45,000 bases of DNA from Chrysomallon squamiferum (Eukaryota; Mollusca; Gastropoda; Neomphalida; Peltospiridae). The stretch spans positions 8,319,318 to 8,364,317 of the forward strand of contig CM022668.1 of the NCBI GenBank assembly GCA_012295275.1, given 5' to 3'. The position numbers were made by a program, and so were the translations under genes. Each line of letters opens with the position of its first letter. Position 1 is the stretch's first letter. Below the pieces are notes generated by a model. It was given only the letters and a program-made list of their open reading frames with translations. It ran no database searches and was not told the DNA's origin. Shown here one piece after another: positions 1 through 15,152 of the stretch.

Positions 1-240
1 AAGTCTCTGCCTGTCTGTCTATCTGTCCATCTGCCTGTCTATCTACCTCTCTACCAGTCTGTCTGTTTCTCTGTCTATTTAGCTCTCTGTCTGTGTGTAT
101 ATATGTCTGTCTGTCTCTCTATGTGTCTAACTCCTGCCTGTCTGTCTATGTGTATTTGGCTCTCAATTACTTCGTACATCTCTGTTCACTTGTTTGTTTA
201 TTTATGCCTGTCTGTGTGTCTGTCTGTCTGTCACCAACAC
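1..240. repeat. degenerate (TCTG/TCTA)n tetranucleotide tract
   Basis: The stretch is built from TCTG, TCTA and TCTC units with scattered substitutions. Open frames across it give only Cys/Leu/Ser/Val repeats, so they are not genes. It continues beyond the left edge of the window. Confidence 0.9.
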
Positions 241-865
241 AGCTCAGTACAATCTGTCATTGTGAAATCAGAATCATCATCCTAGAAGTCACAAAAGTAA
301 ATGAAAGAGAAAGACTAAAAGAAAAAGAAAAGAAAGATTATAGCACATGAAAAACTTACTTTGAAAGCAAAAACAGAAAAAAGGAAAAGAAAGAAAGAAG
401 GTAGAAAAGGAAGGAGAAAGTTACTATTGTACAGAACTGACTTGTGACTAATTAGCTGTAGAAATGTGTGTCACTGCTCTAATGAAAATGTCACTATGAG
501 CCTCTAGTCCTGTTACCTTGACAACACTGACATTTCCAACAACTTCCCTTTGACTGTTATTACATTTTTTTTTAAAATATTAAATAAATAAAATATAAAA
601 AAGAGAATAAAAAATTTCACAATTTTATAATTTCCTGGATATATTTAATATTTTCTTCTTCAGTTTTTTCTTTTGACATTTATTATCAGATTCACTGAAA
701 TTTTTATTTTCCAATAAAAAATAACAACAAAAAAATAACCTTATGTAAGATGAACATACTACACACTTACTCAATACTCAAACATACAGATATATACATA
801 AATACGTAAACACACAAACACACACACACACACATACATGTATTGAGTCAAACATACACCCAGTC
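241..865. other. intergenic, no gene seen
   Basis: This is AT-rich sequence with A/T homopolymer runs and a short (CA)n tract near 810-835. No splice-bounded or conserved reading frame was recognised on either strand. Confidence 0.6.
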
Positions 866-1007
866 ACAGAGAGAGAGAGAGAGAGAGATGGATAGAGAGA
901 GACAGATAAAGAGAGAGATAGAGAGCGAGAGATAGAGAAGTAGAGAAAGATATATAGAGAGAGATAGAGAGAGAGAGAGAGAGGGAGATCGAGAGATAGA
1001 GAGAGAG

Positions 1008-1095
<88 letters not shown>
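866..1095. repeat. (GA)n microsatellite
   Basis: An interrupted (GA)n tract becomes an essentially pure run from about 1010 to 1095. On the minus strand it yields Ser-Leu repeats, which are an artefact of the dinucleotide. Confidence 0.97.
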
Positions 1096-1098
<3 letters not shown>

Positions 1099-2210
1099 AA
1101 AAGTAGGATAAAATATGACTTTGACACAATTTCTCTTTCTTACTTCCTTAAAGAAAAAAAAGAGTGTTTCTTCTGGTAATTGTGCTTCCTCAATCCTACG
1201 TTAGTGTAGGGAATAACTTCATTGTAGAAATGTTTTCATTAGTGATTGAAAGACAGATACAGACTGACACAGCAAGGCTTGCAGTACTTGATTGATCTGT
1301 CTGTCTGTCTGAGTGTGTGTTTATCTGTTTTCCCTGTGCTGTATATTCATTCACTGACTTGTTGAGAGTTCACTGAAGTGATTTTTGATTTGAGTTAAAT
1401 GTCACTAATTTCTTTGTTTTATCATTCATCATTCATTTTATTATTCAGTCATTCATTTTTATTTATTGAAAGTCACACATTCTGTTACCCATATTTTTAT
1501 CTCTTATATTGACTTATGTGTCTTCCCCTCCACATCAGTATCACTCACATTTTACCTCTAACGTTTGATATCCATCCATATATCTATCCCTCTCTTCATT
1601 CATCTGTGATACATCCATCCATCCATCCATCTGTGTCAATATTTGTTGTGTGGCTTTGTGTATGTATGTATGTATGTTTATATCTAATATGTAATCTATA
1701 TGCATATTTATGTTAGTCTGTGTGTGTGTGTGTGTGTGTGTGTTTGTGTGTCTGTCTGTCTGTCTCTGTGTTAGTTTTTATTTGTAATATGTATATAACT
1801 CTTGGGTCACAGAATGGTTGACTGTCAATAAATAAAAATAAATGTACTAATGTGTGTGTGTGTGAATGTGTGTGTGTGTGTGTGTCATTAAGTAACTGAA
1901 GTACACACTATATTGCAATTACTACACAAAACCACATTTATATCTGTATATATTTTCCAGCTTTCTTCATATTTTATTGTAACTAAAGAGTACACTGAGG
2001 GGAAAGATTCCATGTCACAAAGCTGTTGCATACTAATGACACAGAAAGCATCATCTAGCTTAAGAGTACAAATGTATTTTGTAGCCATAGCAACCATTTA
2101 GGTATACAAAAAACTTAATTATTTGATCATGGTTAGTATTGTGATATTTCTTGTTTACTGGTAAAATCCTTTTTACATTTCAAAATTTTATCTGAATAAT
2201 TTTTACAGTT
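1096..2210. other. intergenic with (GT)n tracts, no gene seen
   Basis: Low-complexity sequence with (GT)n runs near 1718-1742 and 1853-1884 and short ATCC and TGTA tetranucleotide runs. No protein family was recognised. Confidence 0.6.
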
Positions 2211-2398
2211 ATATATGTGTTTGTATATATCTGTTTGTCCCTTTATCAATCTATCTACTTGTCTGTCTATCTGTCTCCTGTCTGTATGGCTATCTATCTC
2301 TCTATTTACCTACATATATAAAGAAACATTTGTATCTGTTTGTCTATCTATCTGTCTGTCTGCCTGTCTGTCTATCTATCTTTCTGTATGTGTGTGTT

Positions 2399-2435
<37 letters not shown>

Positions 2436-2700
2436 ATATCTTTCTGTCTGTCTGTCTGTCTGTCTATATCTGTCTGTCTGTCTGTCTATCTATCTTTCTG
2501 TATGTGTGTCTGTCTGTCTGTCTGTCTATCTGTCCGTCCGTCCATCCGTCCGTCTGTCTGTCTGTCTATCTATCTTTCTGTCTATCTTTCTATCTATCAG
2601 TCTATCTACATATTGTTTTGTCTCTGTCTGTTTGTCTATCCAGATAACCATATCTGTGCACATATATTCTTGTCTGTTCATTTGTCAAAGTGTCTGGGTT
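2211..2700. repeat. (TCTG/TCTA)n tetranucleotide array
   Basis: A long run of TCTG, TCTA and TCCG units, cleanest between about 2340 and 2620. All three plus-strand frames stay open because the 4-bp unit contains no stop codon in phase, so the open frames here are not evidence of a gene. Confidence 0.95.
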
Positions 2701-2722
2701 TTTCTCTCTATTTGACACATCT

Positions 2723-2725
<3 letters not shown>

Positions 2726-2781
<56 letters not shown>

Positions 2782-2789
2782 AATATATA
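2726..2789. repeat. (AT)n microsatellite
   Basis: A pure TA/AT run, then two near-copies of an ATGTAAATAT unit leading into the adjacent palindrome. Confidence 0.95.
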
Positions 2790-2857
2790 TGTAAATATGT
2801 GTTTATATATTATGAATATATATATATATATTCATAATATATAAACACATATTTACA
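2790..2857. repeat. perfect 68-bp palindrome
   Basis: The left arm (2790-2823) reads GTAAATATGTGTTTATATAT and onward. The right arm (2824-2857) is its exact reverse complement with no spacer. The centre is TA-rich. It could extrude as a cruciform. It borders the (AT)n run on the left and a CA/TACA-rich stretch on the right. Confidence 0.9.
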
Positions 2858-3020
2858 CACACATATGTTCATACACACATATACAAACATACAAACATAT
2901 ACATACATATATACACACATAAACACACATACACATATACAAGACATAAACATACACACAAATACACACATACATAGAATAACATACACATACATACATA
3001 AACACATACACAGACATTAT
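2858..3020. repeat. CA/TACA-rich low-complexity tract
   Basis: Irregular ACACAT and ACATAC units. Open frames on both strands are Thr/His or Cys/Val/Tyr repeats and are not coding. Confidence 0.85.
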
Positions 3021-3343
3021 ATAATTATGATCTTCCTGTACTTCAATCAATATTTGTTGTAGTTGATAATGTCTGATGTTTAACAAAGTTGATTGATTTT
3101 AATATCTGCTTCTTTGTTTGTCTTGCATCCTACTACATCATTTCTGTGCTATTTCTGGAGAAGAAAATGATCTCTGATTTTAGTTTGTCACATCTTAATA
3201 TTATTCTGAGTGGGTTAAAAAACATTTCTCTATTAGTTTCAAAGGCTATGGGTTTTTATGGGAAAAGGTTAGTGATATAAATTATATGTTTACATTTTCT
3301 GTAGGTGTTTAGTTTTCTGTTTGAAATGTGATAATGTTGTAGC

Positions 3344-5210
3344 ATTGATTGTGGTTTTTAGTGGGTGGTTGTAACTGTGGTTTTTAGTGGGTGGTTGTAA
3401 TTGTGGTTTTTAGTGAGTGGTTGTAATTGTGGTTTTTAGTGGGTGGTTGTAATTGTGTTTTTAGTGGGTGGTTGTAATTGTGGTTTTTAGTGGGTGGTTG
3501 TAATTGTGGTTTTTAGTGAGTGGTTGTAATTGTGGTTTTTAGTGGGTGGTTGTAATTGTGGTTTTTAGTGAGTGGTTGTAACTAGTTTTTAGTGAGTGGT
3601 TGTAATTGTGGTTTTTAGTGGGTGGTTGTAATTGTGGTTTTTAGTGGGTGGTTGTAATTGTGGTTTTTAGTGGGTGGTTGTAATTGTGGTTTTTAGTGGG
3701 TGGTTATAATTGTGGTTTTTAGTGGGTGGTTATAATTGTGGTTTTTAGTGGGTGGTTGTAATTGTGGTTTTTAGTGAGTGGTTGTAATTGTGGTTTTTAG
3801 TGGGTGGTTGTAATTGTGGTTTTTAGTGAGTGGTTGTAACTGTAGTTTTTAGTGAGTGGTTGTAATTGTGGTTTTTAGTGGGTGGTTGTAATTGTGGTTT
3901 TTAGTGGGTGGTTGTAATTGTGGTTTTTAGTGAGTGGTTGTAACTGGTTTTTAGTGAGTGGTTGTAATTGGGTTTTAGTGGGTGGTTGTAATTGTGGTTT
4001 TTAGTGGGTGGTTGTAATTGGGTTTTAGTGGGTGGTTGTAATTGTGGTTTTTAGTGAGTGGTTGTAATTGTGGTTTTTAGTGGGTGTTTGTAATTGGGTT
4101 TTAGTGGGTGGTTGTAATTAGATTTTAGTGGGTAGTTGTAACTGGGTTTTAGTGGATGGTTGTAATTGGGTTTTAGTGGATGGTTGTAATTGGGTTTTAG
4201 TGGGTAGTTGTAATTGTGGTTTTTAGTGATTAGTTGTAACTCATTTTTAGTGGGTGGTTGTAACTGATTTTTAGTGGGTGGTTGTTATTGTGGTTTTTAG
4301 TGGGTGGTTGTAATTGGGTTTTAGTGGGTGGTTGTAATTGTGGTTTTTAGTGAGTGGTTGTAATTGTGGTTTTTAGTGGGTGTTTGTAATTGGGTTTTAG
4401 TGGGTGGTTGTAATTAGTTTTTAGTGGGTAGTTGTAATTGTGGTTTTTAGTGGATGGTTGTAATTGGGTTTTAGTGGGTAGTTGTAATTGTGGTTTTTAG
4501 TGGGTGGTTGTAATTGGGTTTTAGTGGGTGGTTGTAATTGGGTTTTAGTGGGTAGTTGTAATTGTGGTTTTTAGTGATTAGTTGTAACTCATTTTTAGTG
4601 GGTGGTTGTAACTGATTTTTAGTGGGTGGTTGTTATTGTGGTTTTTAGTGGGTGGTTGTAATTGGGTTTTAGTGGGTGGTTGTAATTGTGGTTTTTAGTG
4701 AGTGGTTGTAATTGTGGTTTTTAGTGGGTGTTTGTAATTGGGTTTTAGTGGGTGGTTGTAATTAGTTTTTAGTGGGTAGTTGTAATTGTGGTTTTTAGTG
4801 GATGGTTGTAATTGGGTTTTAGTGGGTAGTTGTAATTGTGGTTTTTAGTGGGTGGTTGTAATTGGGTTTTAGTGGGTGGTTGTAATTGGGTTTTAGTGGG
4901 TAGTTGTAATTGTGGTTTTTAGTGATTAATTGTAACTGATTTTTAGTGGGTGGTTGTAACTGATTTTTAGTGGGTGGTTGTAACTGGGTTTTGGTGGGTA
5001 GTTGTAATTGGGTTTTAGTGGGTGGTTGTAACTGGTTTTTAGTGGGTGTTGTAACTGGTTTTTAGTGGGTGATGGTAGCTGGTTTTTAGTGGGTGATGGT
5101 AACTGATTATTTAGTGGGTGGTTGTAACTGGTTTTTAGTTCATGGTTGTAACTAGTTTTTGGTGGGTGGAGGTAACTGTGGTGTTTGGTGGGTGGTGATT
5201 TTAACTTTTA
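3344..5210. repeat. G/T-rich minisatellite with 24-26 bp unit
   Basis: About 1.9 kb of tandem units based on TTTTTAGTGGGTGGTTGTAA followed by TTGTGG. A 26-bp form dominates the left part and a 24-bp form (GGGTTTTAGTGG) the right part. GTGATTA-type landmark variants recur at 4226, 4574 and 4922, exactly 348 bp apart, so a block of many units has itself been tandemly duplicated. The strand is strongly biased: purine-poor and almost free of C. Units degrade at both edges (for example 5040-5280). No open reading frame of note. Confidence 0.97.
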
Positions 5211-7331
<2,121 letters not shown>

Positions 7332-7639
7332 CAGAACAAGTGGAAGATAAATCCATAAACACACAGACTCCTAATCAAAAGCACACACACACTCATTCAC
7401 TCACAAACATGTAGAAGCAAACAGACATTGAGAAAGCTATAAAATATGGAATTAACCAATATTCTTCAATTCCCTGAAATCTTTAACTGAGAAATCAATC
7501 ACACATTGTTACTCTATTACATCAACACACACAGAGACTTGTATAAGACGCAGTTGAAGTCTTTGATGAAGCTGCAGCAGTTGTTGATTGGTGAAGACAA
7601 AAAATACTGGGTGTCGCTGGCTCTGTCAGTTTAGAAATG

Positions 7640-7647
7640 TGACGTCA
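7640..7647. promoter_or_regulatory. TGACGTCA CRE-like palindrome upstream of RhoGEF start
   Basis: A perfect TGACGTCA octamer lies 125 bp before the proposed initiation codon at 7772. CREB/ATF family factors bind this octamer. Its use as a promoter element here is inference; no TATA box was recognised nearby. Confidence 0.4.
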
Positions 7648-7771
7648 CTCATTGTGATGTCTCGTTTGTTGCTAAGCACTTTTATGGCAAGGTGAGTGAA
7701 TAGAAAACAGTGGACAAGTGTGTGTATCAGTTAGAAATCAAATCTCTAAGAAAACGGATTGTTACACAAAC

Positions 7772-7906
7772 ATGGGAAAAGTTACAATGTCGAACATGGT
7801 GAGTTTTTCTATTTTTATTGTGGACGGCATTTTTTGGGCACATTCAAAAAGAATTTTAATGGGAGTTTTTAAAAAAAAAATTGTAAGCCCTGTATTAATT
7901 TTTATG

Positions 7907-7945
<39 letters not shown>

Positions 7946-8618
7946 TATAAATATAATTTGTTTATTAAGAGTATTATATTATATTTAGAATTTTTCCCCT
8001 TTTTGTTATTCTTGACTTGTTTTTGTATTTTTAAAATCAAACTTTTCATTTTCATACATATGATTTGTGTCTCCAATTTATTTGATGTAATGTTTATTTT
8101 TATTTTTGTTTTATTTCTGTTTCCATTTCTATTTTATTTTATTTATTTTGTTTTATTTTATTATAGTTATTTTTAATTATTTGTTTTTGGTTTTGTAATG
8201 ATGGGTTATATGCTGTATTTTGTTTTCTTTTTTTGAATTTAAGTTTTGTGAATATTTAAATTTGTGTGTATGCTTATGTATGTGTGTGTGTGTATGTATG
8301 CTTGTATGAATAATATGTGTATGTGTGTTTGTATGTGTTCATATATGTATATTTATGTATATATTTGTTTTTATTTGTGTGTCTGTGTTTGTATATCTAA
8401 GTGCCTACAGTCATTTCTTTGTACAAAACAAGCATATTTATTATTAAGATAATTAATATGATGTCTTTCCTTTTCTTATTATCTAACTGTTATTATTATT
8501 ATTAATATTAATATTAATATTATTATTTTGTAGAGATATGTCAATTTCAGTAACATTTTCCAATGCATTTGTTTGTACTGGTGCATGAATATGTATGTAT
8601 GCATGTATATTTTGTGTG

Positions 8619-8660
<42 letters not shown>

Positions 8661-9149
8661 GAAATGGTTATGGGAAAAGGAAATAAATTTTAAAAGTTTT
8701 ACGTACATCATATTGATTAAAGATAATAATACTTTGTAAAACATTTTTTACTTGTTGCACAAACATCATGTAAAACATTGATTTTGTAAACACTGAACTA
8801 GTTTCTATCTCCTTCTTGCGCCAGTTCAATGCTTATTACGTATGGTAACCAAGACAACAGAGCTTTAAAGTTAAATAATTACAAGTTTTAATATATTACA
8901 TTTCTCTGATGCACAGATAGTGTGTAATGTAACATAAATAAAGAAAAGGTAATTTTTTTCTGACACACACCCAGCTTCACGCACACTCACAGACCCACAC
9001 AGTCATGCTGTGAGGTGGTCTGTTGTACACCCGTCTCTTTATGGTTAATGATTCAAAATTTTACACATGGGGGGGCAGTATTACTGTTATGATAACAAAT
9101 AAAAAGAAACAAACTTTATTGCACGTACAGACTTTTGATGATGATGATG

Positions 9150-9180
<31 letters not shown>

Positions 9181-12100
9181 TGAAATTATATGAAATAAAT
9201 AACTAAAATAAACTGAAAAGAAATGAAATAAATAAAATAAAATAAAATAAAATAAAATAAAATAAATAAATAAATAAATAAATAAAATAAATAAATAAAA
9301 TAATTAACTATATAAATAAAAACTAAAACATTGTAGGCTTCATGAATGACAGGGCACCTACATCTGTCTTTTACTGTTTCATTCATTATTAAGCTTATAA
9401 TTATCTAACTTTCATATGGCATCTGTTATCTCTCTGTCTGTCTGTATGTCTGTCTCTTCTTTCTACTAACAGGAAGGATTTAATTTATTTTTAGAACATC
9501 TATTGTCCTGACTGCAACCCAACCTCCCTGCTGGACATGACCAGTGGTCAGCAGGTGGCGCTAGTGTGCAGCAAGTGTCTGCAGAAAAGACTGGAACAGA
9601 AGAAAACCATTCAAGAAATCGTGGAGACTGAAATTAGCTATGGACGAGACTTACACATTTTGAAAGAGGTAATAGCAAATGAATAAGTCATTTAAACAAT
9701 GTGAAAATATGGTTAAATTTGGTCTTCTACTGCTGATATTGCTGTTACAACTAATCCTATTGCTAGTACAGTTACTGCTATTACTAATTAACTGCTGCTA
9801 TTACTACTACAGTTACTGTTATTACTAATTAACTGCTGCTATTACTACTACAGTTACTGCTATTACTAATTAACTGCTGCTATTACTACTACAGTTACTG
9901 CTATTACTAATTAACTGCTGCTATTACTACTACAGTTACTGTTTTTACTAATTAACTACTGCTATTACTTATTAACTGCTGCTATTACTACTACATTTAC
10001 TGCTATTACTACTACAGTTACTACTATTACTACTTCAGTTACTACTGTTACTACTGTTACTACTGTTACTACTTCATTTACTACTGTTACTACTACTACA
10101 ATTGCTAATATTACTACTACAGTTACTACTGTTCCTACTTCAGTTACTACTGTTACTACTACTTCAGTTGCTGATATTACTACTACAGTTACTACTGTTA
10201 CTACTTCAGTTACTACTGTTACTACTACAGTTACTGATATTACTAGTACAGTTACTGACATTACTACTTCAGTTGCTGATATTACTACTGCAGTGACTAT
10301 TATTACTACTACAGGTGGTGCTCTTGTTATTACTATGGACAAGATTTACTGCTGTTACTATTACAGTTAGTCCTGTTACTATTGTAACTACTGCTATTAC
10401 TACTACAAATACTAGTATTACTACCACAACAGTATTTCTGTTGCTACTTCAACTACTACTATTACTACTACAACTACTTCTGTTACTAATACAGTTACTG
10501 CTGTCACTTCTACAGTTAATGATATTACTACTTCTGCTATATTATCACTAACACTATTATGAACCTTACTGTTATTAAAACTATATCAGTACTACTGCTA
10601 CTATTAGTACTACTGTGACTACTGTTCTTCCTACTACTGTCACTTTTGCTACTGCTAAAACAACTGCTAAAACAACTGCTAGTGCTACTGCTACTGTCAC
10701 AGCTAATAATACTACCATTACTACTACTGCTGCTACTACTACTACCACTGCTACTATTACTAATAATACTCTACCTACCAATGCTACTACCAATACTACT
10801 ATGCTACAACTACCATTATAAATAATTAATTATTTTCTTTGTCAAAATATCTTAATTATTTTATTTTGTAAGTAATTTATTATCTTTTTTTTTTTTTTTT
10901 TCTTTTTTTTTTTTTTTCTTTAATCAAAATATTTAAATAATTTTTTAATATTTTTTTATTCGCAGGAATTCTATAATCCAATGAAAGCTACAGGATTATT
11001 AAGTGCGGATCAGCTAGAAATGGTTTTTATTAACTTGGAGGAGCTGATAAACGTGAATACGCAGTTTACAGAGAAACTTCAACAAGCAGTGTCTGCTGCA
11101 CTACAGATAAACAACAACGTGAGTTTGTCTCAGTGTTTCTTTCTTCTGTGTGTCTGTCTGATTAGAGAGAGAGAGAGAGATAGAGAGACAGAGAGAGATA
11201 GAGAGACAGAGAGAGAGATTGAGACAGAGAGAGAGTCAGAAAGACAGAGAGAGACAGAGACACAGAGAGAGAGTCAGAAAGACAGAGAGAGAGAGAGAGA
11301 GACAGAGAGACAGAGAGAGGGTCAGAAAGACAGAGAGAGAGTCAGAAAGACAGAGAGAGAGAGACAGAAAGACAGGGAGAGAGAGAGTCAGAAAGACAGA
11401 GAGAGACAGAGAGACAGAGAGAGAGTCAGAAAGACAGAGAGTGTCAGAAAGACAGAGAGAGAGAGAGTCAGAAAGACAGAGAAAGTCAGAAAGACAGAGA
11501 GAAAGTCAGAAAGACAGAGGGAGAGAGTCAGAAAGACAGAGAGAGAGAGTCAGAAAGACAGAGAGAGAGAGTCAGAAAGACAGAGAGAGAGAGACAGAAA
11601 GACAGGGAGAGAGAGAGTCAGAAAGACAGAGAGAGAGTCAGAAAGACAGAGAGAGAGTCAGAATGACAGAGAGTGTCAGAAAGAAGAGAGAGAGAGAGAC
11701 AGAAAGACAGAGAAAGAAAGACAGAGAGAGAGAGTCAGAATGACAGAGAGTGTCAGAAAGACAGAGAGAGAGAGAGTCAGAAAGACAGAGAGAGAGAGAC
11801 AGAAAGACAGAGAAAGAAAGACAGAGAGAGAGTCAGAAAGACAGAGAGAGAGAGAGAAGGAGATAGGAGATAATAATGAGATGAGAGAGAGATATGCAAT
11901 GATGGCTATGGACAGCTGAATGATTATAACTGTGTGTAGTGTAATGTATATACTAGTATGTGTGTGTTTGTATGCAAGTGTGTCTATACAGACATATATG
12001 TGCAAAGAGTTTATTATTTTTTATGTGTGTTCATAAACATATTTTTCATATCGTCATGTGTAAATTACTTTATATATATTATTTTATTTGTGTTATGGTG

Positions 12101-12338
12101 TTCTTAGGTATTTGCTGTATTGGGAGATAGATTGTTGAATTTCACTCAGCTACTTTAACACATGATTAACTTACTCCAGTGTTTGATAGAGAGTTTTATT
12201 TATTTCTTTTGTGCATGATCAAAACAGGAAGCGATAATCTAGAAAACACATGATCACCGGAAAAAAATACTTCATATATCTCTCTCTGTCATTTTAATAT
12301 TATTGTTATTGTTACTTACTTACTCTTATTATTATTAT

Positions 12339-12400
<62 letters not shown>

Positions 12401-13348
12401 TACTACTACTACTGCTACTACTACAACAACTACTACTACTATTATATATTTATCTATTTATTGAGTGATTTATATTTTTTGTTATTACATTTTGTTTTTG
12501 GTTAACAGAAAAAAGATATAATTTATCACTGAAATGGGTTAATCTTGTATTCATGCAAGAGGATATATTTAGCAGTCACATGAAAGTAAAAACATAATTT
12601 TTTTATTTTCTTTTAGAATACGATTAATTTGTTTAAATATGAAAAAAACATGAAGTAGAAAATAAAATAAAAATGAATATGTTAATTAAAGAACTGGAAA
12701 ATTAGACATTTACTTTGAAAAAATAGACAGATATACAGACAGGTATTTTGTTATATCCACAACAATCTTTTTAATTTAATTTTAATTTATTACTTTTTTA
12801 TTTTTCTGAAGAAATAGGTATACTGTTCTTTTAATCTTTGCACAAAATATTAGTCACAGTAAAGAAATAATTATTTTATCATTGACAAGTACATATATAT
12901 ATATATATATATTTGTCAATGTAAAAATATTGAAATAGGGATATTTATTGTATTTTTATTTTCATCAAAATAGTGTTATTGTTTTATTACTGCCAAAAGG
13001 AAATTACTTCCTTCTGTTATTTTTCTTCCCTAAAACCAGGCTTATATGTGTGCTCTGTCAGGTTAAGACAAACTGATGTGTGGTTTCACGTCTCAGTCTC
13101 CCCGGATTACACTTAGACACAGGAATTCTTTTCTTATTTCACTAACTGCCTGTCCCTGAGTCAAACAGCTTCGCTGAAGCTGATTAAAGTAAATAGTTTT
13201 ATTGACTTGTGCAAAAATAGAAACCGTAATTCTAGGCTTAATACAAGGAAGAGGTCTGTGTATATTTGTATGTGTGTATGTGTGTAAATCTATGTGTGAT
13301 TATATATATATGTGTATGTGTGGATATATGTATGTATGTATGTATGTG

Positions 13349-13383
<35 letters not shown>

Positions 13384-15108
13384 TTGTGTGTAAGTGGGTG
13401 TTTATAGTTTGTGTGAGTATATACTGACTCACTTACTCACATACTCAAAGTCATGTTTCGTTTGTCTCCAGTGTCTGAGCAGTGTACACATCGGTCGTCT
13501 CTTCATTGAGTCATCGCAGATGTTCCTGGCGTTTGAGAACTACTGCGTGGGCCAGGCACTGGCGTCACAGACGTTGGAGCAGTTGGAGAAGGAGAAGGAG
13601 CTGTTGCATGTGTTTCTGCAGGTGTCACAACGTGACAACGCTGTCCTCAGACGCATGCATCTCAAGTCATTTCTTATGGTTCCTGTTCAGAGAATAATGA
13701 GGTATGTATGATTAAAATATATATATACATGGATGGATAGTTGTGGCATTTCTTACTCTGTGTCTGTGTGTGTGTGTGTATATATACACACAGACACACA
13801 GACACACACACTGTAAGAAATACCTCAACTATCCATCCATTCTTTCATTCCTGTCTTCCTTCCTTTCTTCCTTCTTCTTTCAGCTTTTTCTCTTTTTCTT
13901 CACTTCTTTCTTTCATCATCTTTTTTCAACCTTTTATTCCCTCCATCCATCCATCCATCCATCCATCAATCCTTACTTCTTTATTTTCTTTTTTGTTTGT
14001 TTATTCTCTCCCTCCCTCCCTTCTTCCTTTTTCACTTTCTTTTTTGTTTGTTTGTTTCTTCCATTCATTATTTGCTAAGGCGTGTGTTGCTGTTGCAGGT
14101 ACCCGTTGCTGCTGTGCAGACTGTACAAGTCAACTGCAAACAGTCACAAAGACAAAGACGACATCAAACGAGCCCAGGAGAAGATAGAAGACATTCTGAG
14201 TCACATCAACGCAGTACGTGTTTTATTTATAACAAAATAGATTTTTATATCAAACTAACAGTTGTAATTCTGAGTGACTCATCAATACACATTCTCATTC
14301 ATACACACATGTACACTCAGTCAATATGAGAGAAATACATAAATATTATTATCCAATATAATTAATTAATTTCTTAATTATTCTTCTTACTTTATAATAC
14401 TTCTCTTTAAAATAAAATAAATTAAAACAATACACATAAAAAAAAAAATTATAATTATTATTATTAATATTTATTTATTTTTTATTTTTTTCTTAAATGA
14501 AATATAATTCATTGAGTAAAATAATTTAAATTTCAGAGAACAAAAAGCAGTGGTAGTTTCCACATGAAGCGAAAAAGACCACAACAAAGAAAATACAGCC
14601 TAACAGAGAAACTGGAAGTCAACAGAGTAAGTCTCGGTTCAAATCTCTCTAACTGACATTACTAAGTTTAGTGTTTATGTCATTTATATAAAACTTTACT
14701 TCTAAATGTTCAGGGTTCAAACACTGTCAGCTCACATTACTAAATTTGGTAAATAATATATATCATCTACATATAAATGCAGTTTTGTAGCCTGAAAGTT
14801 CTTAGTTCAAACCCTGATAGTGGACATCATAAAATGAGTTATGGTATAGAAATATATCATAAATAAGTATATACAAACGGTCTCAATGTTCTGAGTTCTA
14901 TTCATGCTAGAGCAAATAGTTAATTATGTGTTCTTATTGATGTCTCCTTTAATATATTACATGTTCAGAAAAGACCATTGAAATGACTGGTATTGTTGAG
15001 AGATTATAGACTCAGTCTTTTATGGATTTGACTCAATGTTAAAGAAATCTTTACTTGTCTTTTGTGAATTTTGACCAAGTGAATAATAATAATAATAATA
15101 GTAATAAA

Positions 15109-15152
<44 letters not shown>

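Noticed and set aside
2211-2840. Open frames of 105-166 codons rich in Cys, Leu, Ser and Val
   Set aside because: They are translations of a TCTG/TCTA tetranucleotide array, which stays open in all three frames.
9965-10820. Val/Thr/Leu-rich frames on both strands
   Set aside because: Trinucleotide-repeat phase artefacts within intron 2.
11119-11919. 312-codon frame starting in exon 3 (10981) and rich in Arg/Glu/Lys
   Set aside because: The frame leaves real coding sequence at a clear GT donor (11119) and runs through a GA/CAGA microsatellite. The next DH exon at 13472 continues the domain in phase.
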